Assembly: GCF_900312675.1 (NCBI RefSeq)
Contig: NZ_OMPC01000001.1
Span: 1,976-65,975 of the forward strand
Direction of reading: 5' to 3'
Length of the DNA: 64,000 nucleotides
Source of the DNA: Aliivibrio sp. EL58
Lineage (GTDB): Bacteria; Pseudomonadota; Gammaproteobacteria; Enterobacterales; Vibrionaceae
Shown: piece by piece, positions 48,801 through 57,344 of the stretch
How positions within the stretch are numbered: the stretch's first letter is position 1
Layout of the letters: the number at the start of each line of letters is the position of its first letter
Notes under the pieces: model-generated
Databases searched by the model: none
Seen by the model: only the letters and a program-made list of their open reading frames with translations
Told to the model about the DNA's origin: nothing
Program-made: the position numbers and the translations under genes

Positions 48801-50000
48801 ATGAATAAATCAACTCAACAATACTTTTACCCTATGACCAATGTGATTCAAGATTATGCATGGGGAAGTTTCACCTCTATCGAAGCCTTATTTGATATAA
48901 AAAACACCAGCAATAAGCCACAAGCAGAATTATGGATGGGCGCTCACCCAAATGGTTGTTCTACCGTTACGATGAATGGCCAACCAACCTTATTATCTGA
49001 ACTGATCAATCAAGATCAAACCGCCTATTTATCTTCGTTAACGGCAGATCATTTTGGTGAGTTGCCTTATTTATTCAAAGTATTAGCAGCAGAAAAAGCA
49101 CTCTCGATTCAGGTTCATCCTAATAAACAACAAGCGATGGCAGGCTACGATAAAGAAGAGCAATCAGGAATAGAGCTGAATGCATTTAATCGTAACTATA
49201 AAGACAATAATCACAAGCCAGAATTGGTATACGCGTTAACACCTTACAAAGCGATGAACGGCTTTAGAGAATATAACGAGATCATTGCCCTATTTAACCA
49301 AATGGCGCTGCCTTCTCTTGAAGAAATCATCACAAGTTTTGAACAACAGCCAAACTCGCAAGGGTTAAAATGCTTCTTTAAAGCGATTCTTTCATTAACT
49401 GATAACGCAAAAGAGTCGGCATTAACCGAGCTAGGTCACTTCGCCAGCAATAATAAACAAAATGCTCTATTTGCTTTAATTGATGATTTATCAACTCAAT
49501 ACCCAAATGACATTGGTTTGTTTACTCCATTAATTCTTAATGTCATTACTCTGCAACCGGGTGAAGCCATGTACTTAAATGCGTGTACGCCTCATGCTTA
49601 CATTAATGGTACTGGACTAGAGATAATGGCGAACTCAGACAATGTACTGCGCGCAGGGTTAACCCCAAAATTCATGGATATTGATGAGCTTATGGATTGC
49701 ACAGAGTTTGTAAGCATTCCAACAGACTCCTTGATTATGCAACCTAACATTATTAATGGAGGGATGAATTACCCTATCCCTGTGAGCGATTTTAAATTCT
49801 CAGTATTTGCATCAGTTGATGATCTACCACTAGAAACGCACAGTGCCGAGATTTTATTTGCGATTGATGGTGACATGACGTTGCATCACTCAACAGGTGA
49901 AACGGTCAATGTACCTAAAGGGCATTCTATTTTTGTTCCTGCTTACGCACATCAATACACATTAAAATCAAGTGGGAAAGTGGCAAGAGCGTATAACTAA
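48801..50000 (+). CDS. manA: Mannose-6-phosphate isomerase, class I
   Basis: A 399-residue zinc enzyme that interconverts mannose 6-phosphate and fructose 6-phosphate. The N-terminal motif is DYAWGSFTSIEALF; zinc ligands fall in LSIQVHPNKQQA, HKPELVYAL and YLNACTPHAYINGTGLEIM, with the active-site Arg in NVLRAGLTPK. Located 93 bp after the IIABC gene, apparently in the same operon, so imported sugar phosphate is passed to glycolysis. Confidence 0.96.
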   Translation: MNKSTQQYFYPMTNVIQDYAWGSFTSIEALFDIKNTSNKPQAELWMGAHPNGCSTVTMNGQPTLLSELINQDQTAYLSSLTADHFGELPYLFKVLAAEKALSIQVHPNKQQAMAGYDKEEQSGIELNAFNRNYKDNNHKPELVYALTPYKAMNGFREYNEIIALFNQMALPSLEEIITSFEQQPNSQGLKCFFKAILSLTDNAKESALTELGHFASNNKQNALFALIDDLSTQYPNDIGLFTPLILNVITLQPGEAMYLNACTPHAYINGTGLEIMANSDNVLRAGLTPKFMDIDELMDCTEFVSIPTDSLIMQPNIINGGMNYPIPVSDFKFSVFASVDDLPLETHSAEILFAIDGDMTLHHSTGETVNVPKGHSIFVPAYAHQYTLKSSGKVARAYN

Positions 50001-50023
50001 CGCTTAGATATAAAGATAGAAAT

Positions 50024-50058
50024 AAGCTGACTTAGCATTGTTGTTGAGTCAGCTTTTT
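50024..50058. terminator. Terminator after manA
   Basis: AAGCTGACT (50024-50032) / AGTCAGCTT (50047-50055) hairpin with a T run, between convergent genes. Confidence 0.85.
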
Positions 50059-50060
50059 AA

Positions 50061-50843
50061 TTATAACAACTGACACATCGCGTATAAAATCAGCGCCTGC
50101 AACCCTTTTGGTTGTCTCGTATTTACCAAACGTTGGCTAAACTCCTCAGACAACATATTACGAGTTAAATAAGTCGCAGCGAGTATCATAGGTTTGCTTG
50201 GTTTCTCAGGCAAAACTAAGGCAATAATCAAATTTACCTCTCCCATTTTTGATGCCCAGTCCACCGAATAATCACTACGAATGATCGCTATGGTCGGCTT
50301 CTCAACATAAGGAGAAATAACATGAGGTAAGGCGATTTGTTTTGCCATTGCCGTTGATGAGCGCTCTTCTCGCTTTATCAAAGACAGCAACAATTCATCA
50401 GACTCTTGTGGGTAAATCAGCTGTGACAAGCCTTTTAAAATCTCGAATTTAGATAAAACGGCTTGCGCTTTGACGTAATGAAAATCAACTTCGCAATTAG
50501 GGGTTAATTGCGGACGGGTATTAACAATAGTTTCTGAGAAATCACACAGTTTATCCGAAGCAACGAAATCAAAGGTTGAAGCAAGTAAGTCAGTCAGAAC
50601 AAAGTTAGCCCACTCCGCATCCATTCCTACGGTCACCAATTGACAAAAATCTCCCGGCCTCAATCCTACTTTTAGTAAACCGAGCGGACTTGCTGCATCA
50701 CTACTGAGGTTTTGAGTAATATTATCAATATAAACAAGGCTCTTAAACTTTTTAGCAAGTCGAGTGAGCTGACTTGCCACTTGAGGTGGCAAGCCTTGCT
50801 CTTTCACAAAGAAGGTAATGCGATAGTCGATAATTGTCGACAT
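50061..50843 (-). CDS. HPr-like domain without the phospho-histidine, fused to EIIA (fructose type)
   Basis: A 260-residue protein. Residues 1-95 look like HPr by pattern: the first strand, then EQGLPPQVASQLTRLAKKF where HPr has GLHxRPAxxF, then the DAASPLGLLKVGLRPGD segment with the Ser-46-like position and a C-terminal GMDAEWANFVLTDLL helix. The HPr catalytic His is Pro here and the following Arg and Pro are Gln and Val, so it should not be a phosphocarrier. Residues about 115-260 are an EIIA_2 domain with histidine in ALPHVISP. It is coupled to the IIB gene by a one-base overlap (TAATG). Confidence 0.7.
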   Translation of the reverse strand: MSTIIDYRITFFVKEQGLPPQVASQLTRLAKKFKSLVYIDNITQNLSSDAASPLGLLKVGLRPGDFCQLVTVGMDAEWANFVLTDLLASTFDFVASDKLCDFSETIVNTRPQLTPNCEVDFHYVKAQAVLSKFEILKGLSQLIYPQESDELLLSLIKREERSSTAMAKQIALPHVISPYVEKPTIAIIRSDYSVDWASKMGEVNLIIALVLPEKPSKPMILAATYLTRNMLSEEFSQRLVNTRQPKGLQALILYAMCQLL

Positions 50844-50845
50844 CA

Positions 50846-51145
50846 TTATGAAAGGTGTTTTCTCAAAATAGTGTCTACATCAGTCAGTATGGATTCAATA
50901 CTGTATTGCTTAGTATTAATGCCTAAAAAACGACTTTTATTTTCAATTTCGATATCCGATGCAATGATAACAAGATCTGCATTCACAATATCAACAGGAG
51001 TGAGAACTTCTTCAACACCCATTGCGCCTTGAGTTTCCACTTTGATTGACACTCCCAATTTTGCAGCCGCCTTTTTAAGCACATCTGCTGCCATGTAAGT
51101 GTGTGCAATTCCGGTTGGACACGCTGTTACTGCCACAATTTTCAT
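50846..51145 (-). CDS. PTS fructose-type EIIB
   Basis: A 99-residue stand-alone EIIB with phospho-Cys in AVTACPTGIAHTY and the usual KVETQGAMG segment. It is the first gene of a two-gene operon with the HPr-like/EIIA protein, and diverges from the second IIABC. No EIIC is encoded in this operon, so it must work with another permease of the locus or have a regulatory role. Confidence 0.92.
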   Translation of the reverse strand: MKIVAVTACPTGIAHTYMAADVLKKAAAKLGVSIKVETQGAMGVEEVLTPVDIVNADLVIIASDIEIENKSRFLGINTKQYSIESILTDVDTILRKHLS

Positions 51146-51277
51146 GATTTACTCTTAACTGGTAAAAATTCAAATAACTCAATGTATTCACAAGATACTA
51201 ATTTGAATAACAATACATTGGTTATTTCTCTCTCATTTATCATAAAGTGCTTTAGCATCAATTAATAAGGAGCAAAC

Positions 51278-51317
51278 TCACACTTTACTACAGAAGGTAC
51301 AATAATCCAGTAAATGC
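51278..51317 (+). promoter_or_regulatory. Conserved 40-bp operator block, copy 3 (second IIABC promoter)
   Basis: TCACACTT, 12 bases, TACAATAATCC, AGTAAATGC. It lies about 75 bp before the IIABC start and also within reach of the divergent IIB gene. Confidence 0.75.
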
Positions 51318-51391
51318 CTTTTTTATCCAGTTATTAAAATCCAAAGATCCACTAACATGACCAACAAATTATCGATAAAAATGGAATCGTT

Positions 51392-53263
51392 ATGAATATC
51401 ACCTCTCTTATTGACATTAATGTTATCTGTTTAGACCTAAAATCAACGTCTAAAGAAAGCATTCTTGAAGAGATGGTTAATATATTAAACGATGCTGGAA
51501 AACTGTCGAATAAACAACAATTTCTATGCGATGTGTGGTCGCGAGAAGAGATAGGGAATACGGGTTTTGAAGACGGTATTGCAATCCCTCACGCCAAAAG
51601 TACCGCTGTCATTACGCCCTCTGTCGCTATTGGTATTAGCCGCACAGGTATTGATTATGGTGCCGAGGATGGTCTTCCGTCTGATGTCTTTTTTATGCTT
51701 GCATCGACAGATGGTGACGACAATCAACACATCGAAGTATTATCACAAATATCCATTCGATTAATTGAAGATGGCTTTACCGACAAGTTAAAAGCCGCGC
51801 AAAGTAAAGAAGAAGCTTTAGCCTTGTTTACTGATTCAATTCAACCAGAAGAAGCGCTGACTTCAACGACCATAGCTGAACCACAAGCTGAAAAAAGTGA
51901 ACTCTCTCGTGGTTTAGGTCGCGCTAAAGAGCACCTACTCTTTGGCACCTCACACATGATCCCCTTTATTGTTGCTGGTGGGGTTTTACTCTCTTTATCT
52001 GTCATGATCTCAGGCCATGGCGCCGTACCCACAGAAGGAATCTTGGCTGATATTGCGCAAATGGGCATTGCCGGATTAACCTTATTTACCGTGGTGCTTG
52101 GTGGCTATATCGCTTATTCCATTGCTGATAAACCGGGATTAGCTCCAGGAATGATTGGTTCTTGGATAGCTGTTCAGCAATACAACACGGGATTTTTAGG
52201 GGCGATCATCATTGGTTTTTTTGCAGGGTTTGTCGTTCGTACATTAAAGCAAATTAAGCTACCAGAAAGCATGACCTCCCTCGGCTCAATTTTTATCTAC
52301 CCGCTTATCGGTACCTTCATCACTTGCGCTGCTGTCATGTGGGTAATTGGCGCACCAATCGCTAATACCATGACGCTGCTAAATGAGTGGCTTGCAAGTA
52401 TGGCAGGTTCAGGAAAAGTGGTTTTAGGCGCAATTCTTGGTGCAATGGCGGCCTTTGATATGGGAGGCCCAATCAATAAAGTCGCTACCCTATTTGCTCA
52501 AACTCAAGTGAATACGCAACCTTGGTTAATGGGTGGTGTCGGCATTGCGATTTGTACTCCACCATTAGGCATGGCGTTAGCGACCTTCTTATCCCCTAAA
52601 AAATTCAAGCGAGAAGAACGTGAAGCAGGTAAAGCGGCAGGCATTATGGGAATAATTGGGATCACTGAGGGCGCAATTCCATTTGCATCTGCCGACCCTG
52701 CTCGTGTTATTCCAGCCATTGTTGCCGGTGGTATTGTTGGCAACGTAACTGGATTTTTGTTTAACGTATTAAATCATGCGCCGTGGGGTGGCTGGATTGT
52801 ATTACCGGTTGTTGATGGGAAATTTGGTTATGTGGTTGGTACGCTACTGGGTGCATTAACCACTGCTCTCATTGTTATTTCATTAAAGAAAAATGCCGTA
52901 GAAAATGAGGATAAAGAGCTCCGTGAACTTATCTTAACTGCCGTAAAAAATGAAGGCGAAGCGGATGTATTAGCGGTGACAGCCTGCCCATCAGGAGTTG
53001 CTCATACCTTCCTTGCTGCCAAGAGTTTAGAAAAAGCCGCACAACGATTAGGCATTAAAATAAAAGTAGAGACTCAAGGGGCAGATGGCATTAATAACCG
53101 CATTACCCCATTAGATATTAAAAATGCTAAATTGGTTATCTTTGCTCATGATGTGGCAATCAAAGAACCGCTTAGATTTGCAGGCAAACGCACTCTAGAT
53201 ATCAGCACTAAAGAAGCAATGTATAATGGTGAGGCACTACTTAAGTCACATAAAACGAAGTAA
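51392..53263 (+). CDS. PTS fructose-type EIIA-EIIC-EIIB
   Basis: A 623-residue enzyme II in the order A-C-B, unlike the A-B-C protein at 46806. EIIA: phospho-His in GIAIPHAKSTAV (about 68). EIIC: about 178-500 with GTSHMIPFIVAGGVLLSLSV and AAFDMGGPINKVATLFA. EIIB: about 528-620 with AVTACPSGVAHTF. The C-B half is very like the IIBC at 43214, as if that gene plus an EIIA gave rise to this one or the reverse. Ribosome site GGAA. Confidence 0.93.
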   Translation: MNITSLIDINVICLDLKSTSKESILEEMVNILNDAGKLSNKQQFLCDVWSREEIGNTGFEDGIAIPHAKSTAVITPSVAIGISRTGIDYGAEDGLPSDVFFMLASTDGDDNQHIEVLSQISIRLIEDGFTDKLKAAQSKEEALALFTDSIQPEEALTSTTIAEPQAEKSELSRGLGRAKEHLLFGTSHMIPFIVAGGVLLSLSVMISGHGAVPTEGILADIAQMGIAGLTLFTVVLGGYIAYSIADKPGLAPGMIGSWIAVQQYNTGFLGAIIIGFFAGFVVRTLKQIKLPESMTSLGSIFIYPLIGTFITCAAVMWVIGAPIANTMTLLNEWLASMAGSGKVVLGAILGAMAAFDMGGPINKVATLFAQTQVNTQPWLMGGVGIAICTPPLGMALATFLSPKKFKREEREAGKAAGIMGIIGITEGAIPFASADPARVIPAIVAGGIVGNVTGFLFNVLNHAPWGGWIVLPVVDGKFGYVVGTLLGALTTALIVISLKKNAVENEDKELRELILTAVKNEGEADVLAVTACPSGVAHTFLAAKSLEKAAQRLGIKIKVETQGADGINNRITPLDIKNAKLVIFAHDVAIKEPLRFAGKRTLDISTKEAMYNGEALLKSHKTK

Positions 53264-53270
53264 TCGAACT

Positions 53271-54173
53271 TTACATACAATCCAAAAAGGCTCGAATTAG
53301 CTGCAAATGAGGTTCAACCAAATCTTGATGGTTACTTCGATATCCTCCACCAACCACGCAGGCAATAGGAATGCCTTTTTGTTTGGTAAACGATCTCATC
53401 CAAAGATCTCGTTGATATAAACCTTCAGTTGATACATCCAAATAACCTAGCTCATCATCAATGTGAATATCTACCCCTGCATCATAAATAATAAGATCAG
53501 GTTGATGATGATTCACTGCCATTTCAACAACCTGATGAAACGCTTCTAAGAACTCACGGTCTTGAGTGCCTATTGATAATGGTACATCGTAATCAGAGGT
53601 AGGTTTACGGGCAGGGAAGTTTTTATCGCAATGAAAAGAGAGCGTAATAATGTCGTCGCGATCCGCACACAACGTTGCAGTACCATCACCATGATGCACA
53701 TCACTATCAATAATTAATACTTTATCGATCCCCTCTTGCTGTAATGCATGATGGGCTGCCATCGCTAAATCATTCACCAAACAAAAACCACTACCAAAAT
53801 CGTAATGAGCATGATGATAACCACCACTTAAATGCACCGCAGATCCATACTCTAACGCCTTATCTACGGTTAAACAGGTTCCTGCCGTCGAGGTTAATGT
53901 TCTTTGAATTAACGACTCACTCCACGGAAAACCAATGCGTCGCATTTTAGCTGCAGGTAACGTTCCAGAGACTAACGCATCAATATAGTCTTTATCATGC
54001 ACTTGTTTAATCGCATCGACCGTGAGTGCAGTTGGCTCAAAATAACAGAGAGATACATTTGAATAATGGGATTGAATCGCTTGATATAAACGCTGATATT
54101 TTTGAATAGGATAGCGATGCCCTTCAGGAAGATCTAATTGCTAGTAAATTGGATGATAAATTAACGGCAACAT
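53271..54173 (-). pseudogene. Histone-deacetylase-family gene interrupted by an amber codon
   Basis: An arginase/HDAC-fold metal hydrolase gene (acetylpolyamine or acetoin-utilisation type). From the ATG at 54171-54173 the frame reads MLPLIYHPIY, then TAG (54141-54143), then QLDLPEGHRYPIQKY and on to the end: 300 codons with a single stop at codon 11. The metal motif is intact downstream (IDSDVHHGDGT; the Asp of IYDAGVDIHIDDELG), as are the catalytic HH (GGYHHAHY). A single change from a Ser or Gln codon explains the stop. The protein could still be made from ATG 54002 but would lack 57 residues, or by amber suppression. Confidence 0.85.
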
Positions 54174-54197
54174 GATCAAATAGCCCTATTCTAAAAA

Positions 54198-54227
54198 CAA
54201 AAAAAGAGCAGCTATTATGGCTGCTCT
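54198..54227 (-). terminator. Orphan minus-strand intrinsic terminator
   Basis: AGAGCAGC / GCTGCTCT hairpin (54205-54227) followed on the minus strand by seven U residues. The gene to the right is on the plus strand, so no known gene uses it. Confidence 0.7.
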
Positions 54228-54677
54228 CTATCAATACACAAGAGCCAATTTATTGCTAAAAATCATTATTATTAAATTAAATCGTAATATTTATAAATTG
54301 CATTTCACTTAGCAAATTGATTCCTATTATGAAATTATCGCCTATTCATTCTTTATTATTGCAAATAAACAACATACCCACTTAAAACCATTTACCACCC
54401 AACCGATTGATAGTATTAGATTTATTCATTTACAAATTCGAATCTCATCCATTAAACACTTTTTGGTATACATATTGCGTGATGATACTTACTTGAAGGA
54501 AACGGTACGTTAAATGAATTAACAAATACTATCCGTAGCATTGCTTTACTATAAAGTCAGTTGAGCTTGCTTAGTAACAAATTCTAGTTGTTTTTATTTA
54601 CCGAATAATTTCAAGTCAATGTATCTATTCATTGTATTGAGGGTATTTCCTCATTCAAATAATCGAAGAGGCTTATT
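54228..54677. other. 450-bp AT-rich region with no gene
   Basis: I see no ORF with ribosome site on either strand. It contains the promoter of the LruC-domain gene and, given the minus-strand terminator at its left end, possibly a small RNA read leftward. GTTAAATGAATTAACAAAT near 54510 is a partial palindrome. Confidence 0.45.
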
Positions 54678-56789
54678 ATGAAATATAAACAGCTTTTTTC
54701 TCTTATCGCGTTTACTTTAGCAAGCGCGCCCATCTACGCGACCACTGTAGATTTGGATTTTTCTAATCATATAGAGTCCACTAATCTAATTAACAGTTTC
54801 GGTCCCTCTTACGATGGCCCAGTAATGCATTTTCTCAATGTCGGTATCCACAATGGTAAAACTATTGATGCAAAAATAAGTAGTCGAATCATTGGTGACG
54901 CAACCTTTTTATACCATACCCCGAACTATAAAGAAGGTTCAACACAACCTAGTGGCGATATAGGTTTCCTTTATCAAACTAACTCACCCGGCCCAGCAGG
55001 TCTTATTTATACTTTTGAATTTTACGATGGAACCGATGGGCTATCTGGCACATTTTCAATCCCCTACACTATCCCTGAGTTTGAAATGATTGGCTACGAT
55101 ATAGATGGTGAGCCCGTTCAATCAGAGCAAGTCCGTGTATACAAAAACGAAGGTTTCTATAGCTACCAAACAGGTTCTCTAGGAGCTAGCCTCACAGCAG
55201 AAGAAAGTCCTGATGGACTTTCTGTTTTATTTACAGGTCCTGGAACAAACTACAATGAAACTGATACATCGGGTGCAGTAAAGTTTACTTATAAAAATAC
55301 GTCTATTGTTACGCTTCAATTTGAAACCGTTACCGCGAGTAACAGCCCTTTACCAAACCCAATTTTCTCTGCTTTTGATGGTAACTGGGACATTGATGAT
55401 TTTACGCCACCAATTGGAAGTTCTGATGAATCTGATTTTGGTGATGCTCCAGATAGCTACAACACACTTAAATCAAATAATGGTGCTGAACATGCAATGA
55501 CCAGTAACGTATATCTAGGTAGCAGTATTGATGCTGATACCGATGGTCAACCAGGTATCGCATCAAATGGTGATGACCTTGATGTTGATGGTAATGATGA
55601 TGACGGTATTACCATTTTAACTAGCTTAGAAAAAGGACTTGATACTCTAATTAATGTAAATGTTACTGGTAGTGGTTATTTACAAGCATGGGCTGACTGG
55701 GATATGAATGGAACATTTGATGAGGGTGAACAAATTTTAACAAATCACCCAGTTGTTAGTGGTGTACAAGTGGTTCCTATCCGAGTCAGTGATAGCGCCA
55801 TTATTGGTTCTGTTCAAACACGTTTCCGCTTATCAAGTAATCCTAACATACCAAGCTCTGGCTATGTTGGTGATGGGGAAGTCGAAGATTATGTATTTAA
55901 CGTAACGGATCCAGGAACAACAATTCAGCATTCAGGTTATTACACTGCAGCATTTGAGGATAATTGGCCTGAAATTGGTGATTTCGACTTAAATGATGTG
56001 GTTGTTTATTACCGAACTACCATTGTAAGTAAAGATAGTGAAGTATTACGATTTGATCTTACTGGTACCATCATGGCATACGGTGCATCTTATGGTAATG
56101 GATTAGGTTGGAAACTTAATGGTTTCTCCGAATCTGATATTAATCTTCCATTAGCTCGCTTAGAAAAAAATGGAGTAACTCGAGCGAATATTTCACCGTT
56201 TACAGGTGAGGATAAAAGTGTTGCCTCTCCAGGTGGAGATCTTATTGTTGTAGCATCACTAAATTTACGCGATGACATCATTATTAATGAAGAGTGTAAA
56301 TTTCACCGCACCAATCCGTATTGCAGTGCTTCATTAGAATCTGAACAAATGACCTTTAGTATCTCTCTGCCTTTCAATGATGGTAGTGAGCCAAGCGTTA
56401 GTTCATTATTACCATTAAATGGTGCAGACCCATTCATCTTTGCAGCTGGCTATGGGCTGTATCATGGTGATAGTTTCTCTACCGCACCAGGTAAAGATCT
56501 AGAAATTCATACAGCAGGATTTCCTCCAACTACACGAGGAACTCTGGTCAGCAGTTTCTACGGTATCGCTCAGGATGATTCAGATCCTGCAGCTAGTAAA
56601 TATTACCGTACGACAGGTAATCTACCGTGGGGGATCTTGATTTCATCACCTTGGAATCACCCTTCAGAGTACATTGATGTTGGTTATGCTTATCCCGATT
56701 TTGCAGAATGGGCAACTTCAGGTGGTATTGATAAACCAACTTGGTACCTTAACCCTAATGCTAGCGAAACTTGGTCAACTGCTGACTAA
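54678..56789 (+). CDS. Secreted LruC-domain protein with GEVED-type region
   Basis: A 703-residue exported protein: signal peptide of about 21 residues (ASAPIYA). A beta-sandwich N-terminal region is followed by an acidic segment typical of GEVED proteins (DFGDAPDSYNTL ... YLGSSIDADTD ... NDDDG, then YVGDGEVEDYVFNV at about 395-408), then the LruC region (about 420-700; FEDNWPEIGDFDLNDVVVYY, and near the end WNHPSEYIDVGYAYPDFAEW). No transmembrane anchor or sorting tail. Role unknown; LruC proteins are surface or secreted proteins. It is followed 12 bp later by a lipoprotein gene. AGAGG precedes the start. Confidence 0.88.
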   Translation: MKYKQLFSLIAFTLASAPIYATTVDLDFSNHIESTNLINSFGPSYDGPVMHFLNVGIHNGKTIDAKISSRIIGDATFLYHTPNYKEGSTQPSGDIGFLYQTNSPGPAGLIYTFEFYDGTDGLSGTFSIPYTIPEFEMIGYDIDGEPVQSEQVRVYKNEGFYSYQTGSLGASLTAEESPDGLSVLFTGPGTNYNETDTSGAVKFTYKNTSIVTLQFETVTASNSPLPNPIFSAFDGNWDIDDFTPPIGSSDESDFGDAPDSYNTLKSNNGAEHAMTSNVYLGSSIDADTDGQPGIASNGDDLDVDGNDDDGITILTSLEKGLDTLINVNVTGSGYLQAWADWDMNGTFDEGEQILTNHPVVSGVQVVPIRVSDSAIIGSVQTRFRLSSNPNIPSSGYVGDGEVEDYVFNVTDPGTTIQHSGYYTAAFEDNWPEIGDFDLNDVVVYYRTTIVSKDSEVLRFDLTGTIMAYGASYGNGLGWKLNGFSESDINLPLARLEKNGVTRANISPFTGEDKSVASPGGDLIVVASLNLRDDIIINEECKFHRTNPYCSASLESEQMTFSISLPFNDGSEPSVSSLLPLNGADPFIFAAGYGLYHGDSFSTAPGKDLEIHTAGFPPTTRGTLVSSFYGIAQDDSDPAASKYYRTTGNLPWGILISSPWNHPSEYIDVGYAYPDFAEWATSGGIDKPTWYLNPNASETWSTAD

Positions 56790-56801
56790 CACGGAGGATT
56801 T

Positions 56802-57257
56802 ATGAAAAGAATTAATTTATTACTGAGCATTGTAGCCCTAGTTTTTATTACTGCTTGTAGTGATTCTGGATCTAGTTCTTCTTCCCCAGGTTCTACGGCT
56901 CCATCCTCAAGCGCAACACCTGATACTAACGATGGGATAAGAACAAGTGAGTTATCGATACCTGAAGGCTTTAATTTTGCAACAGAACGAGAAGTTTCCA
57001 TCACCCTTTCTGTTGCAAATTCTCAAAGTGATCGAGGGTTTATGTCTCTCTATAGTGAATTCAATGAAGGCGCTGTAGATTACACATCCCAATTTATTTT
57101 GACACCAATGAATGATCAAACAGAGCTTAAAACGACAGTAATGCTTCCTAACCATGTTAATAAGATTTGGGTTGAAGTTTGGTACCCTTCAGCATTAGGT
57201 CATGAGATCACTCAATCTATAGATATAGTAAACAATACTGTTAATGCAGTTCTATAA
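56802..57257 (+). CDS. Lipoprotein, partner of the LruC-domain gene
   Basis: A 151-residue protein with a lipobox FITAC (Cys at about 19) after a hydrophobic signal. A Ser/Pro/Thr-rich linker (about 22-45) leads to a beta-rich domain (EREVSITLSVANSQSDRGFMSLYSEF) like a small immunoglobulin-type fold. The preceding gene ends 12 bp before it and its own ribosome site is strong (GGAGG), so the two are co-transcribed. Function unknown. Confidence 0.85.
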   Translation: MKRINLLLSIVALVFITACSDSGSSSSSPGSTAPSSSATPDTNDGIRTSELSIPEGFNFATEREVSITLSVANSQSDRGFMSLYSEFNEGAVDYTSQFILTPMNDQTELKTTVMLPNHVNKIWVEVWYPSALGHEITQSIDIVNNTVNAVL

Positions 57258-57285
57258 ACTATAAAAAACAACCTTATACCTAACT

Positions 57286-57318
57286 AATGCCAGTCAATTA
57301 ATCTGACTGGCATTTTAT
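57286..57318. terminator. Terminator after the LruC/lipoprotein operon
   Basis: AATGCCAGTC (57286-57295) / GACTGGCATT (57305-57314) hairpin with a T run, between convergent genes. Confidence 0.88.
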
Positions 57319-57344
57319 TTTACAACAAGAGTTATTTATAGGGA

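Noticed and set aside
45333-51317. The TCACACTT part of the 40-bp blocks considered as CRP sites
   Set aside because: The left half (TGTGA six bases before TCACA) is missing or poor in all three copies. CRP control is still possible but is not shown.
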